Source of the DNA: JANYJA01 sp038229055
GTDB taxonomy: Bacteria; Acidobacteriota; Terriglobia; Bryobacterales; Bryobacteraceae
Length of the DNA: 24,429 nt
Assembly: GCA_038229055.1 (NCBI GenBank)
Contig: JBBROU010000079.1
Span: 1-24,429, forward strand
Direction: 5' to 3'
Position 1 is the stretch's first letter. The number at the start of each line of letters is the position of its first letter. The translations under genes were made by a program, and so were the position numbers. This document shows, one piece after another, positions 8,629-17,393 of the stretch. A model generated the notes under the pieces. It was not told where the DNA came from, searched no databases, and worked only from the letters and a program-made list of their open reading frames with translations.

Positions 8629-8684
8629 TGGGTATAACCAATCATATAATTTTCAGGCTGGGACCAGCGCTATAGACGCCGCCG
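8629..8684 (-). promoter_or_regulatory. Gap before protein B with weak promoter-like sequence
   Basis: Read on the minus strand this gap contains TTATATGAT (8641-8649), similar to the -10 region TTATATGAT of the good promoter at 17365-17393. No convincing -35 lies 17 bases upstream (CGCTGG). A 5-bp inverted repeat (GCTGG/CCAGC) lies just upstream. A secondary start of transcription for the last three genes is possible but weakly supported. Confidence 0.25.
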
Positions 8685-9761
8685 TCATCCTGCTTTGAAT
8701 CTCGCTTTTCCGGCACTATCGAGCGATATGAGTTCACCTTCATTCAACTCGTAGAAGATCGCCGCCAGATTGGCTTCGATTTTCGCACCGGCCTTGATAA
8801 GCGGCGCGGTCCCCGCGGCGATCGCGTTGACCAGCCCCGTCCCGGGAATGCTGGTGAACGGTTCCAGCGCCATCACGCGACACCGGCCATACCACGGATA
8901 TCCGAAGGTTCCGCGAAGCTCCTGCCAGAACCACAAATACGGGAAGATCTCGCCCGGCCACGCCAATCCAAACCCGAAGCCAAGTCTGCGGCTCGTGATT
9001 CCGAACCATCCCGCTTCGAGATCACGAAGATAACCGAATTCGGTCACCCGCTCACCGGCGGGCGGGATATTCGAGAGATCCACAATCTCGCCGCTTTTGG
9101 CCTGAATCAGCGGCCATTTAGCTGTCGCTCCCGCGCGAATGCGCGTATGAGGCGAGATTTCGACATCGTGGTTTAGAAACGACCGCGCGGGAATTTGCAG
9201 GACACAATCGCCGTCAAGAAAGGCGCCGCCGACCGCCGGATGATAACCCCACATATAATGCAGATCTTCGTCGCCCAGATTCATGATGGAATCCCGCATG
9301 CGGAAGCCTGGCAAATGCCGTTCGACAATCACCGTGCGCGTCAGTTGAAAGGGACTGCGACGCAGCGCGACCGTGAACTTAACCGTGACAGCCGAGGAGT
9401 CGTCCTGCAAAACGGAATAGTCCCACGCTGCGACCGAAGCCTCGCCATGAAAGCTGAGCGGCGCGCCATTGTAAACGCATTCGTCGCCGCCATTGGGAAA
9501 AATTCCCTGCCAGCCGCCCGCATATTGGTCCATCCAGTGCGCCTCGGTATTGCCACCCGAAAACGCCAGTCCGGATCCGCGTGCAGGCAGCCCCCACGGC
9601 GCCTTCCACAGAACATCCAAGCCCCGGCTCTGGTTTACGAACGAAAATATTTCCGCTCCCTTTTCGGGCAGCAGCGTTACTGAAGCAAGACCGTTCTCCA
9701 GCGTCACGGCGCGATGTCCCGACGGAAGAATGGTTTCGATCAGTTTGCAGGACACAGCCAT
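8685..9761 (-). CDS. Aldose 1-epimerase-like (galactose mutarotase superfamily) protein
   Basis: I place the start at the ATG at 9761 (358 residues), 4 bases after the upstream stop; the frame stays open to 9842, but those 27 codons overlap the end of the GxGYxYP gene and look non-native. The protein shows the mutarotase pattern: W-K-A-P-W-G, N-G-G-D-E-C near 90, F-H-G-E (His105), G-Y-H-P-A-V-G-G (His174, the expected general acid) and A-L-E-P-F-T (Glu300, the expected general base). Such enzymes interconvert sugar anomers or bind related carbohydrates. No signal peptide is visible, so cytoplasmic action on imported sugar is likely. A G-rich AGGG abuts the ATG, too close for a normal ribosome site, suggesting coupled translation. 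Specificity cannot be assigned. Confidence 0.8.
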   Translation of the reverse strand: MAVSCKLIETILPSGHRAVTLENGLASVTLLPEKGAEIFSFVNQSRGLDVLWKAPWGLPARGSGLAFSGGNTEAHWMDQYAGGWQGIFPNGGDECVYNGAPLSFHGEASVAAWDYSVLQDDSSAVTVKFTVALRRSPFQLTRTVIVERHLPGFRMRDSIMNLGDEDLHYMWGYHPAVGGAFLDGDCVLQIPARSFLNHDVEISPHTRIRAGATAKWPLIQAKSGEIVDLSNIPPAGERVTEFGYLRDLEAGWFGITSRRLGFGFGLAWPGEIFPYLWFWQELRGTFGYPWYGRCRVMALEPFTSIPGTGLVNAIAAGTAPLIKAGAKIEANLAAIFYELNEGELISLDSAGKARFKAG

Positions 9762-9765
9762 CCCT

Positions 9766-11493
9766 TTACTTGGATTGCTCGTAGAGCGAGAGCAACTGGT
9801 CAGGGCGCACGAAGGCGTACTCCCCGCCCAATCCCTTGGCAATGTTTTCAGCCATCTCGATATGAGTGAGCCAGTTGGCCAGAAAAACGTGCAGAAAAGC
9901 CGGCCGCTGGGCCGGTGTCCATCTGCGGATCTCGTCGATCATGTGCGCCTCGGCCTCTCTCCGGCCATACGGCGTGAACGTAAGATCTCCAGGGCCCTTG
10001 TTCGCACTGCGGAAAACAGGCTTTCCCGATGAGGACGTAATCAGATTTTCCAAAGTGGTGCCGTGAGTGCGTCCGTAGTTGGCCATCACGCTCGTAATGC
10101 CGTCAATGGATGCGAGTTGCGCCAGCCGTTCCGGGCGCATCTCCGCGAACGTCGTGAGTACTTTCGTATCCAGGCGCGCCCGATAAATTCCGGAGAGCCG
10201 GACGAACTCGGCCACGATCTGATCACGCTGAGCGGGAGGAAAATTGTCTGCGTAGACATCCTCGTGGATATAACCGACGCCAGTCAGCGCGTTCGTGAAG
10301 TAGTCGCCTGGCCGGGCATGCTTGTAATAATATTCCAGAATGTCCGGCATCAGATCCGTCGCCGTGGGACCAACCTGCCAGCCGATCGGAACTGACCCAT
10401 GCTGCGGATCGTCAAAGAGCTTGCGGTAGTAATGTCGCAGAAAATTAAGGCCATCGCCATCCGAACGCGTAAAGGAAACGTAGACTTTGCTCCGCTGCAA
10501 CTTGAGCGGCGCGGGCGGATTCTGGTGAAGCGTGGCTTTGGTGCCGGAGTGAACGGAAAGATTGCTCACGGTCGGAGAGAAACCGTCGTACGCTGAACAA
10601 ACCTCAAATTTCCCGCACTCGCTCGCAAGTTTTACGCCTTGCCATTCTCCAATGCCGCTCTCCGTTCCTACACCATCCCCGGGCCAGCCCAAACAAGGAA
10701 TGTTGGTCGGCCACTTCATGAACGTTTCGCGAACAAAGGCTTTCTCGTCGTCGAACGAGGCCTGCGGGCTCTTGGCCGCATCGGACGGCGCGGATAGCCA
10801 GACGATGGGGATCTTGAACTGCACCAGATAGTCGCGTAACCCAATCGCCGCTGGATCGAGGTAGCAGATTGCCTCGCGCGAAAGCTCGCTATCCAGTTCT
10901 TTGAACGCCCACTTGTACGCCTCAATATTTTTCTTCCAGTTGAGCGTGCGTAGATCGAGGCCCGTTTTCCAGGAGTCCGGCAGCGCACCCATCGGCAGAT
11001 CGTATTGCGCCGCGGTAGTGGGAGTGGCCACCAAACCGCCGTGAATTCCCGCCAGCATGGTCGCGACGTTGACGCTCGCCGGAACGCCCGGATCGGTGAT
11101 GAAACCGGCTTTCACCTCCGGAAGAAAGCGCCCGAAGACCTGGCCGACCTCCAGCCAATCGACGTGATCGATGTCGCCGCGCTGCTTCAACCAGTCCAGC
11201 CACAATTCGTCATAGCGATCCTGCACCAGGAACAGCCGCGGCTCCGAGCGATTCACCAGCCCTTGCAGGCAGGTAAGCGTGAGGCGCATGTCCCAGTTGT
11301 GCGAAGTCAGCTCTTCGAGGCGCATCGCCGCCAGTCTGCGCGCCGGCGGATTGGATTTCGGGCACACATGGACGTCCAAGCCGCCCTGTCCCAAGGCTTG
11401 GCCCGCCAACCACAAGCTGCCCGCAGCCGCCGCCGATGCGTGAAGCGATGCGTTTAAGAATGACCTGCGGTTCAATTCTCGTGGAGATTCCAT
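9766..11493 (-). CDS. GxGYxYP-family putative glycoside hydrolase, Tat-type signal
   Basis: The 575-residue protein begins with L-N-R-R-S-F-L-N-A (Arg9-Arg10) and an Ala-rich hydrophobic stretch, a Tat signal with likely cleavage near residue 35. An N-terminal domain (about 50-330) precedes the GxGYxYP domain (about 335-570). That domain is marked by V-Y-V-S-F-T-R-S-D-G-D-G-L at 337-349 and by T-G-V-G-Y-I-H-E at 404-411, the position of the family's naming motif. Here the motif reads G-V-G-Y-I-H rather than GxGYxYP, so the final Tyr-Pro is replaced. The family is proposed to contain carbohydrate-active enzymes from its fold and context; no activity is established. It follows the DUF1501 gene by 3 bases and precedes the mutarotase-like gene by 4, which supports a carbohydrate link. 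Confidence 0.8.
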   Translation of the reverse strand: MESPRELNRRSFLNASLHASAAAAGSLWLAGQALGQGGLDVHVCPKSNPPARRLAAMRLEELTSHNWDMRLTLTCLQGLVNRSEPRLFLVQDRYDELWLDWLKQRGDIDHVDWLEVGQVFGRFLPEVKAGFITDPGVPASVNVATMLAGIHGGLVATPTTAAQYDLPMGALPDSWKTGLDLRTLNWKKNIEAYKWAFKELDSELSREAICYLDPAAIGLRDYLVQFKIPIVWLSAPSDAAKSPQASFDDEKAFVRETFMKWPTNIPCLGWPGDGVGTESGIGEWQGVKLASECGKFEVCSAYDGFSPTVSNLSVHSGTKATLHQNPPAPLKLQRSKVYVSFTRSDGDGLNFLRHYYRKLFDDPQHGSVPIGWQVGPTATDLMPDILEYYYKHARPGDYFTNALTGVGYIHEDVYADNFPPAQRDQIVAEFVRLSGIYRARLDTKVLTTFAEMRPERLAQLASIDGITSVMANYGRTHGTTLENLITSSSGKPVFRSANKGPGDLTFTPYGRREAEAHMIDEIRRWTPAQRPAFLHVFLANWLTHIEMAENIAKGLGGEYAFVRPDQLLSLYEQSK

Positions 11494-11496
11494 GAT

Positions 11497-12807
11497 CTAT
11501 ACGAATAGCTTCTGCATGACCTGTCCGCCGTTTGAAAGCTTGACGGGGCGTCCAATCGGAGTGAGGAATTCCTGCGTGAAGTCGATGCCCATGCGGTCGT
11601 AGACGGTCGCGATGATGTCTTCCACCTTGTAAGGATCGTCCTTCGCTTCGGCTCCGGTAGCGTCGCTCGATCCGACGTTTCGTCCGCCAACGACGCCGCA
11701 ACCGGCGAACGTGGCCGTATATGCCTTGATCCAGTGATCGCGGCCCGCGCTTGGATTGACTTTAGGAGTACGGCCGAACTCGCCCATCATCACGACCAGC
11801 GTGTTCTTCAGAAGTCCGCGCTGATCCAGATCTTGCAGCAGCGCCGAATAGGCCATATCGAGCTCGGGGAACAGGAACTTCTCGGTGCGGTTGAAGTTGT
11901 CGCCGTGGGTATCCCAGGACAGCCAACCCTTTGAGACGGTGACGAAGCGGACGCCCGATTCAACCAGGCGGCGCGCCAGCAGACAGCCCTGCCCAACGGG
12001 CGTGCGGCCGTACATGTTGCGAATCTGTTCGGGCTCTTCATGGATCGCGAACGCTCTTTTGGCGGCGGGAGAGCGCATCAAATCGGCTGCTTTGTCGTAG
12101 AACTTGTCTACTGTCTGGAATTCCGATTCGGCGTCGCGCTTTGCGTCTAAGTGGCGAAACTGCGCGTCCATCTTGTCGAGGAGCCACCGCCGGTTGCCGA
12201 CGCGCGCCCAATCCGTGTCGAGCGGCAGGCTGAGATCGCGGACGCGATAGTCGCGCGCGTTAGGATCGCCCGAGATGAAGGGCCCGTATTCGCCACCTAA
12301 AAAGCCCGCCCCGTAGGATGGGAAAGTCTGCGGGACGGCAACATAGGACGGCATCCCGTTTCGTGGTCCTTTGATCTTCGAAATGACCGAACCCATGGAG
12401 GGAAACTCTAGAGACTGCAATTTGCGGTAGCCGGTAAGCACGAACGCAATCCCGGGCTCGTGGTCGATGATGGCGCTGGTCATGGAGCGCACGACGGCGT
12501 GCTTGTCCGTCACCTTGGCGATGCGAGGCAGGTGCTCGCAGACGCTCATCCCGGGCACATTAGTGGAGATGGGTTTGAAGGAGCCGCGAATGTCGCTCGG
12601 CGCGTCGGGCTTCATGTCGAACATGTCGAGGTGGGGCGGTCCACCGCTTAACCAGATGAGAATGACGGACCGCTCGTCGGCGGGCGACGCTCCCGCCGCG
12701 AGGAGTTCCGGGAGGCAGATACCCAACGCTCCAAGCGAGCCGATTTTCAGGAAGTCACGCCGGCCCCACATCTCGTTTGGCACCGCGCCGGAATCGCATT
12801 TAGGCAT
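11497..12807 (-). CDS. DUF1501 protein A, Tat-type export signal
   Basis: The 436-residue protein has a textbook twin-arginine leader, G-R-R-D-F-L-K-I-G at 15-23, then a hydrophobic run ending near A-A-G-A. DUF1501 landmarks are S-G-G-P-P-H-L-D-M-F-D at 54-64, W-D-T-H at 298-301, G-E-F-G-R at 342-346, G-R-D-H-W at 355-359 and V-E-D-I-I-A-T-V-Y-D at 395-404. It is clearly diverged from DUF1501 protein B: the spacing between motifs differs, and it ends in G-R-P-V-K-L-S-N-G-G. It lies 18 bases after its DUF1549/DUF1553 partner. AGAGG sits about 12 bases before Met1; Met13, just before the RR motif, is a possible alternative start. Function in the alkaline phosphatase/sulfatase-like fold is unknown. 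Confidence 0.9.
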   Translation of the reverse strand: MPKCDSGAVPNEMWGRRDFLKIGSLGALGICLPELLAAGASPADERSVILIWLSGGPPHLDMFDMKPDAPSDIRGSFKPISTNVPGMSVCEHLPRIAKVTDKHAVVRSMTSAIIDHEPGIAFVLTGYRKLQSLEFPSMGSVISKIKGPRNGMPSYVAVPQTFPSYGAGFLGGEYGPFISGDPNARDYRVRDLSLPLDTDWARVGNRRWLLDKMDAQFRHLDAKRDAESEFQTVDKFYDKAADLMRSPAAKRAFAIHEEPEQIRNMYGRTPVGQGCLLARRLVESGVRFVTVSKGWLSWDTHGDNFNRTEKFLFPELDMAYSALLQDLDQRGLLKNTLVVMMGEFGRTPKVNPSAGRDHWIKAYTATFAGCGVVGGRNVGSSDATGAEAKDDPYKVEDIIATVYDRMGIDFTQEFLTPIGRPVKLSNGGQVMQKLFV

Positions 12808-12825
12808 TTGTCTGGGCCTCTTTTC

Positions 12826-15234
12826 TTAGTGGTTGTACAGAAATTCCTTCGAGTTGAGCAGCGCCCAGAGATAATCCTCGAGACCGCTTCGGCGCGAAGC
12901 CGAGCGTTTGACGGATTCTTCTATCGCCGCGATCTCGCCAACTTTCGCCGGGCGGGCGAGCGCCGCGAGGGTCATTCGTCCGACAATGTCGCGATCGCCG
13001 GCGGAGGCTTGTAACAGGCGGGCGAGCGTGCCAGCAGGGCTCTTTATCCGTGAGTTGATACTGTCCCCATTCATAAGGTTGAGCATCTGGGTGATGTTGG
13101 TGCTCGCCTTCCTCGTACAGGTGGCGGACTGACGAGCGGGGCGATCGAAAATATCGAGGAAGTTCGAGTGAACCTCCTCGTCGGGAAGCTCAATGGCGCG
13201 TTTGCCCGCGGGGAACGCCGGATATCTTTCGGGGACTCCGGTAACCTCGGAAACGGCATCGGCGAGTTGCTCGGCGGTCAGCCGGCGCACATAATAGTGC
13301 GAATATTCCATGCTGTCGTCCCGATTGGTTTCGTTCACTTGCGAGGAGAGTTGATACGTCCGCGAATTGAGAATCGTACGCATCAGATGGCGCAGATCGT
13401 AGCCGTGCTCGATGAAGTCTTCCGAGAGCTTGGCCAATAGCTCAGGGTGGGTGGGCGGGTTGGTGATGCGGAAGTCTTCCGGCTCCACGATTCCCCGCCC
13501 CATAAACTGCTTCCAAACGCGATTAACGATTGCGGGTGCGAAATATGGATTCTTAGGCGAGGTCAGCCAGGCAGCAAGCCGGTCGCGGCGGTCTTCACCG
13601 GGCTCAAACTCCAGCGGGCGATCCTCGCCAGGGAATTTCGGGCGCACGACCGCTTTGGTTTCGGGGTGCTCGAACTCCTTCTTATAGTCGATGTAAATAG
13701 ATACTTCATTCGTTCTCTGCGTCTGGTTCTTTTCCGACACTTGAGCGAAGAAAGCTGCGAGGCCGTGGAAGTCGGCGCGCTTCCATTTTTCTCTCGGGTG
13801 GTCATGGCAGCGCGCGCACTCCAGGCTGACTCCCATGAAGGTTTGCGACGTGAAGCTGGCGAGATCGAGCGGAGTCTTCGCGCCGCCATAGAATCCGCTG
13901 GGGCGCTCTTCGTAGCGGCTTCCCGTGGACGTCACCAGGGCGCGCGCGAACTCATCGTACGGCATGTTGTTCGCCATGGCTTTGCGCAGCCACTGCTGGA
14001 AATACGCGGTGCCGTCATAAAGAAACTCTGGGGAGTTGGTGAACTGGTCGCCCCACTTCATAGCCCAGAAATTGGCGAATTCGGTTCGTTGAAAAAGCGA
14101 TTCGATCAGCCTGGCGCGCTTGTCCGGCCGTGAGTCGGCAAGAAATGCGGCAGTTTCCGCCGGGCGCGGAAGAGTGCCGATCAGGTCCAAATAGACCCGC
14201 CGCAAAAATTCATTGTCGGTTGCGAGTTCGGAAGGCACAATGCCAAGGCTGTGCATCTTCGGGAACGTGAAAGCGTCAACCAGGTTCTGCGAGTGAATCG
14301 CCCCGGACGCGCCCAGCGGCGCGCGAAATGAGACGGCGACCCGTACCACATTAGCCACACCGAACAAGCGGATCATGACCGCGGTTTCGCCGGACTTCTT
14401 GGGTGTAAGGAGACCGCTCGAGTCGACCGCTAGAACCTCATCGTCATTGGCAGTGTAGGAGACATCGCGCGTGAGATCTTTCTGTTCACCATCGGCGTAG
14501 GTTCCGACAACGACGACGCGATGGCGATCGTCGGGACCGGTCAGGAAGACCTCGTCTTTGGGAAATACCTCAAGTGCGACGAGTTTTGGCCCCGGCGCTC
14601 CTTGTGGTGCTCCATTCTTCAGCCAGTTCAGCAGGGCAATGTATTCAGGCGAGGTGGCGGCGAACCGCTTGCCGCCGCCGTGCTTGATCTGAAATGTCGG
14701 CTTGGCCAGGATAAGGCTCTTCTCGGGTTCCTTCAAGTTGACGCGCCGGCCTTCGGACCCCTTGACCACGGCTGCGTAGTCGGCCGCCGGGTCGTATCCG
14801 AAAACGGAAAGATGAAAGCCGTGCTGCCCGTTCAAAGAGCCGTGGCACTGACTTCCGCTACAGCCATTCTTGGTGAAGATGGGAGCGATGTCGGCGTCAA
14901 AGCTAAACGGGCGGTCTTGCGTCTTATTCAGAACCTGGCCCGTCGCCGAGGCACGCATGCCCACGGCATCGACGGCGATGGCGCTGGTACCCGGAGCTTT
15001 GGCGACTGCCACCGATGCATCGACCGTCAATATTTCCGGGTCGGCGGGATGAAAAGCGGCTTCCGCTGTGACGTCGCGCGATTTTCCATCTTTGAAATGC
15101 GCGGTGACCAGTAGGGATTGACGCGCACCGCTTCGCGAAAGGACGAAGTTCTTCGGCTCAACCGAGAGTAAGCCGCCGGCGACTTGACTCATGAGAGGAG
15201 CGGCGCACAAAGCCGCAATGAGAACGGTTTTCAT
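12826..15234 (-). CDS. Exported cytochrome/Ig-like/DUF1549/DUF1553 protein A
   Basis: I start at the ATG at 15234 (802 residues), one base after the upstream stop, because it gives a signal peptide at once (MKTVLIAALCAAPLMSQVAG); the open frame continues 27 codons further upstream without such a leader. Two bacterial Ig-like (BIG2-type) segments are visible, at about 24-100 and 218-303. Between them is a haem-type site C125-S-G-S-Q-C130-H131, with a CX4CH spacing used in one planctomycete-type cytochrome group. DUF1549 (about 316-493) contains C473-A-R-C-H477. DUF1553 (about 555-795; I-V-N-R-V-W-K-Q-F-M-G-R-G) closes the protein. Unlike protein B it has no tandem C-x-x-C-H PSCyt1 domains and carries Ig-like domains instead. 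It is followed by DUF1501 protein A. Catalysis is unknown; a periplasmic or surface location is expected. Confidence 0.88.
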   Translation of the reverse strand: MKTVLIAALCAAPLMSQVAGGLLSVEPKNFVLSRSGARQSLLVTAHFKDGKSRDVTAEAAFHPADPEILTVDASVAVAKAPGTSAIAVDAVGMRASATGQVLNKTQDRPFSFDADIAPIFTKNGCSGSQCHGSLNGQHGFHLSVFGYDPAADYAAVVKGSEGRRVNLKEPEKSLILAKPTFQIKHGGGKRFAATSPEYIALLNWLKNGAPQGAPGPKLVALEVFPKDEVFLTGPDDRHRVVVVGTYADGEQKDLTRDVSYTANDDEVLAVDSSGLLTPKKSGETAVMIRLFGVANVVRVAVSFRAPLGASGAIHSQNLVDAFTFPKMHSLGIVPSELATDNEFLRRVYLDLIGTLPRPAETAAFLADSRPDKRARLIESLFQRTEFANFWAMKWGDQFTNSPEFLYDGTAYFQQWLRKAMANNMPYDEFARALVTSTGSRYEERPSGFYGGAKTPLDLASFTSQTFMGVSLECARCHDHPREKWKRADFHGLAAFFAQVSEKNQTQRTNEVSIYIDYKKEFEHPETKAVVRPKFPGEDRPLEFEPGEDRRDRLAAWLTSPKNPYFAPAIVNRVWKQFMGRGIVEPEDFRITNPPTHPELLAKLSEDFIEHGYDLRHLMRTILNSRTYQLSSQVNETNRDDSMEYSHYYVRRLTAEQLADAVSEVTGVPERYPAFPAGKRAIELPDEEVHSNFLDIFDRPARQSATCTRKASTNITQMLNLMNGDSINSRIKSPAGTLARLLQASAGDRDIVGRMTLAALARPAKVGEIAAIEESVKRSASRRSGLEDYLWALLNSKEFLYNH

Positions 15235-15235
15235 A

Positions 15236-17338
15236 TCAATCGATTTGAAGTGCGATCGGCGGCGCGGACTCTGAGTATTGTTGCCCTTTGGACCGGCCTT
15301 GGGCGGCCACGACAAGGTTCGATAACCTCACAGGTTTTGCGGATTCCGCGGCGCGGAAACGCAAGCGCGCCTGTTTGCCTTCGTCCACGATTTCAGATTC
15401 CACAATGTCTACTCCCGCGGGCAGATTTTCGGCGGATACCTGTAGCGGAGCATCGAAACCTTCCCGTCGGTGAATTCTGACTCCCATATCGGCGGTGCCG
15501 CCCCTGACGAGATAAAGCGTCTTGGCGAGGGGTTCGAGCGCGAACTGAACCGGGTCGTTCACGGACAGCAACGCGTGGGCTGGATGGTAATCGACGAACC
15601 CGGGTCCGGCGGACATGCGGGGATTGCCGGGCGGCACGGCGGAATGCGAGATTTCAGCTCCGTGGATGCGCGCGGTCCCGATGATTTCGATTGGCCCGAG
15701 CCCAACCTGCGCATCCGAAGCGGCGCGGATATGCAGCTTGCCGTTCGCGCTGCCGGATTCAATGGTCAGAGGCTCAGCGCTCACGCCGGGCGGAAGTCCA
15801 CTGGCTGAGATCTCCAGGTCGCACTCGAATCCGTCGGTGCGCGTCACCGATATTTCGAGATCGGCCGTTTCCCCTTTCGATATCTGTGCATGATCGGTCC
15901 CGAGCGAGATCGCGAAGTCCGGCTTCGGCGGCCGGATGGTCAGCCGGTATATCTGGTCTGGGCCAAAGTCACGGTATAAGCTCGCGACCTTCACGTAATA
16001 CGTTCCAGCAGCGCGGAACCGGTAAAGCATGGCTGCATCATGCAGTCCGCGCGGCCGGCTGGCATCGCCGACTTCGGCATTGTCGTCTGCGAATTGCAGA
16101 AGTCTTCCGTTGGAATCGGCGAGCGAGAGAGTGGAATCGAGGCGCGATCCGCCGAGGGTTTCGGCCTCAATAAAAAATACGAGGTCTTGGCCTTCCTTTA
16201 CTTCGACAGCGAACCAGTCGGCATCGTCCTTGCGATCGATGCGGCCATTCACGGTGACAGGCCACGGGAGATGCTCGGCCTGGGCCCGCGTGTCGTTCGG
16301 CTCCCTCTCAACTCGTTCCGGAAGTTCGCCGACTACGATCGGCACCGGCGCGAGAATACCGGAGTTGTCGTCAAAGCTGATGGCGTGAAGCCCGAGCGAG
16401 GAATCGGGTGCGGCATGCAGGTTGAGCCGATACAAGCCGGGCTCGGTGGATGTGATCGCGCCTGCGAGTCCTCGGCTATGGAGCTCAGTGACTGGATGTG
16501 GCGGCAGGAAGTCGGCCCGAAGTTCCAGACTGGCATCGCGGCCGGCTTGGGTGCCGGCTGGAAACACGTTCCAAATCAGGGGCGCGTTGCCGATCGCAAG
16601 TTCGTAATAAGCGGTGTCGTATTCCGAGTACACGGAGCCGGTGGCGCGAGTGATTGAAACCGCCGCGAGATAATCGCCTTCCCGATCGAATGTATGGGCG
16701 AGATAGGCGTCCCAGCAAAACACTCCTTCTTCGGAAGTGATCTGGCGTCCGTCGGGGTACATCAAGGTAAGCGAGAGATCGGACCGAAGCCAATCGCGCG
16801 CGCCGAGCACATTAAATTCGATTCGCTGTCCGGCGGCGGCATGAAAGCGATAAAAATCGGCTTCTTCACCGTAAGCCTCGCGTCCTGTTAGGTCGGCGGT
16901 TAAATGCCCGCTAATCAAAGTGGGGATGGAAACTACCGTGGCTTTGGCGGGGTCGCCGCCTCCGTCAACTTCCGAGGCTACCGCCCACCGCGTGACGCGA
17001 TAGAGCAGCAAATTTGACGCCCCGCGCGGTCCGATAACTCTGAAATAGCGCGGACCCGGTCGCGCTGTCCGGTCGACTTTGATTGTGCCGCCGAGGTGCG
17101 TCCAGGAACTCGACGAGACTACCGCGTGGATATCTTTTTCTTCGAACTCAACGCGCGTGCCGCCGGCGAGGTTGTCACCCACAATGTCGAATTTCGAGGT
17201 AGTCGCCGGGCGAGCCGCACCGGGAGAGATGGCGACAATCGCGACCGGTCGCGGCGCTAAGACCGAAGGATCAGCTTTGGATTCTGCTTCGAGAGCCGAA
17301 CTGACTATCGCGAGGGCTGCAAGAACGCGGCTGAGCAT
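15236..17338 (-). CDS. Exported protein with two pre-peptidase C-terminal (PPC) domains
   Basis: The 700-residue protein opens with a signal peptide (MLSRVLAALAIVSSALEAES). An Ig/TIG-like segment (about 30-115) is followed by two PPC-type beta-sandwich domains: about 125-250 (G-E-E-A-D-F-Y-R-F-H-A-A-A-G-Q) and about 345-470 (E-R-E-P-N-D-T, then D-D-A-D-W-F-A-V-E-V-K-E-G-Q and G-T-Y-Y-V-K-V). The remaining C-terminus is beta-rich and Ig-like. No protease or other catalytic domain is present, so this is a stand-alone binding or adhesion scaffold, typical of proteins encoded next to DUF1549/DUF1553-DUF1501 pairs. Its stop lies one base before the start of cytochrome protein A. A 51-base gap upstream carries a promoter, so it begins a possible second transcription unit. 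Confidence 0.82.
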   Translation of the reverse strand: MLSRVLAALAIVSSALEAESKADPSVLAPRPVAIVAISPGAARPATTSKFDIVGDNLAGGTRVEFEEKDIHAVVSSSSWTHLGGTIKVDRTARPGPRYFRVIGPRGASNLLLYRVTRWAVASEVDGGGDPAKATVVSIPTLISGHLTADLTGREAYGEEADFYRFHAAAGQRIEFNVLGARDWLRSDLSLTLMYPDGRQITSEEGVFCWDAYLAHTFDREGDYLAAVSITRATGSVYSEYDTAYYELAIGNAPLIWNVFPAGTQAGRDASLELRADFLPPHPVTELHSRGLAGAITSTEPGLYRLNLHAAPDSSLGLHAISFDDNSGILAPVPIVVGELPERVEREPNDTRAQAEHLPWPVTVNGRIDRKDDADWFAVEVKEGQDLVFFIEAETLGGSRLDSTLSLADSNGRLLQFADDNAEVGDASRPRGLHDAAMLYRFRAAGTYYVKVASLYRDFGPDQIYRLTIRPPKPDFAISLGTDHAQISKGETADLEISVTRTDGFECDLEISASGLPPGVSAEPLTIESGSANGKLHIRAASDAQVGLGPIEIIGTARIHGAEISHSAVPPGNPRMSAGPGFVDYHPAHALLSVNDPVQFALEPLAKTLYLVRGGTADMGVRIHRREGFDAPLQVSAENLPAGVDIVESEIVDEGKQARLRFRAAESAKPVRLSNLVVAAQGRSKGQQYSESAPPIALQID

Positions 17339-17364
17339 CGGAACGAACCCAATTGGATTGTTCG

Positions 17365-17393
17365 ATCATATAACATTGGCGAATCGCGGTCAA
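17365..17393 (-). promoter_or_regulatory. Internal sigma-70-type promoter before the PPC gene
   Basis: On the minus strand TTGACC (17388-17393) and TATGAT (17365-17370) are separated by exactly 17 bases and lie 26 bases upstream of the PPC ATG. The -35 overlaps the stop codon of the FG-GAP/ASPIC gene. The first two hexamers differ from consensus by one base each. Sequence after the -10 (TATGATCGAACAATCC) loosely resembles that of the receptor 2 promoter. Confidence 0.6.

Noticed and set aside
9762..9842. Longer N-terminus for the mutarotase-like protein
   Set aside because: The extra 27 codons overlap the C-terminus of the GxGYxYP gene and do not fit the family start; the ATG at 9761 sits 4 bases after the upstream stop.
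13447..14133. Plus-strand open frame (228 codons) opposite cytochrome protein A
   Set aside because: Antisense to DUF1549/DUF1553 coding sequence with no supporting features.
15235..15315. Longer N-terminus for cytochrome protein A
   Set aside because: It would overlap the PPC gene and bury the signal peptide behind 27 polar residues.
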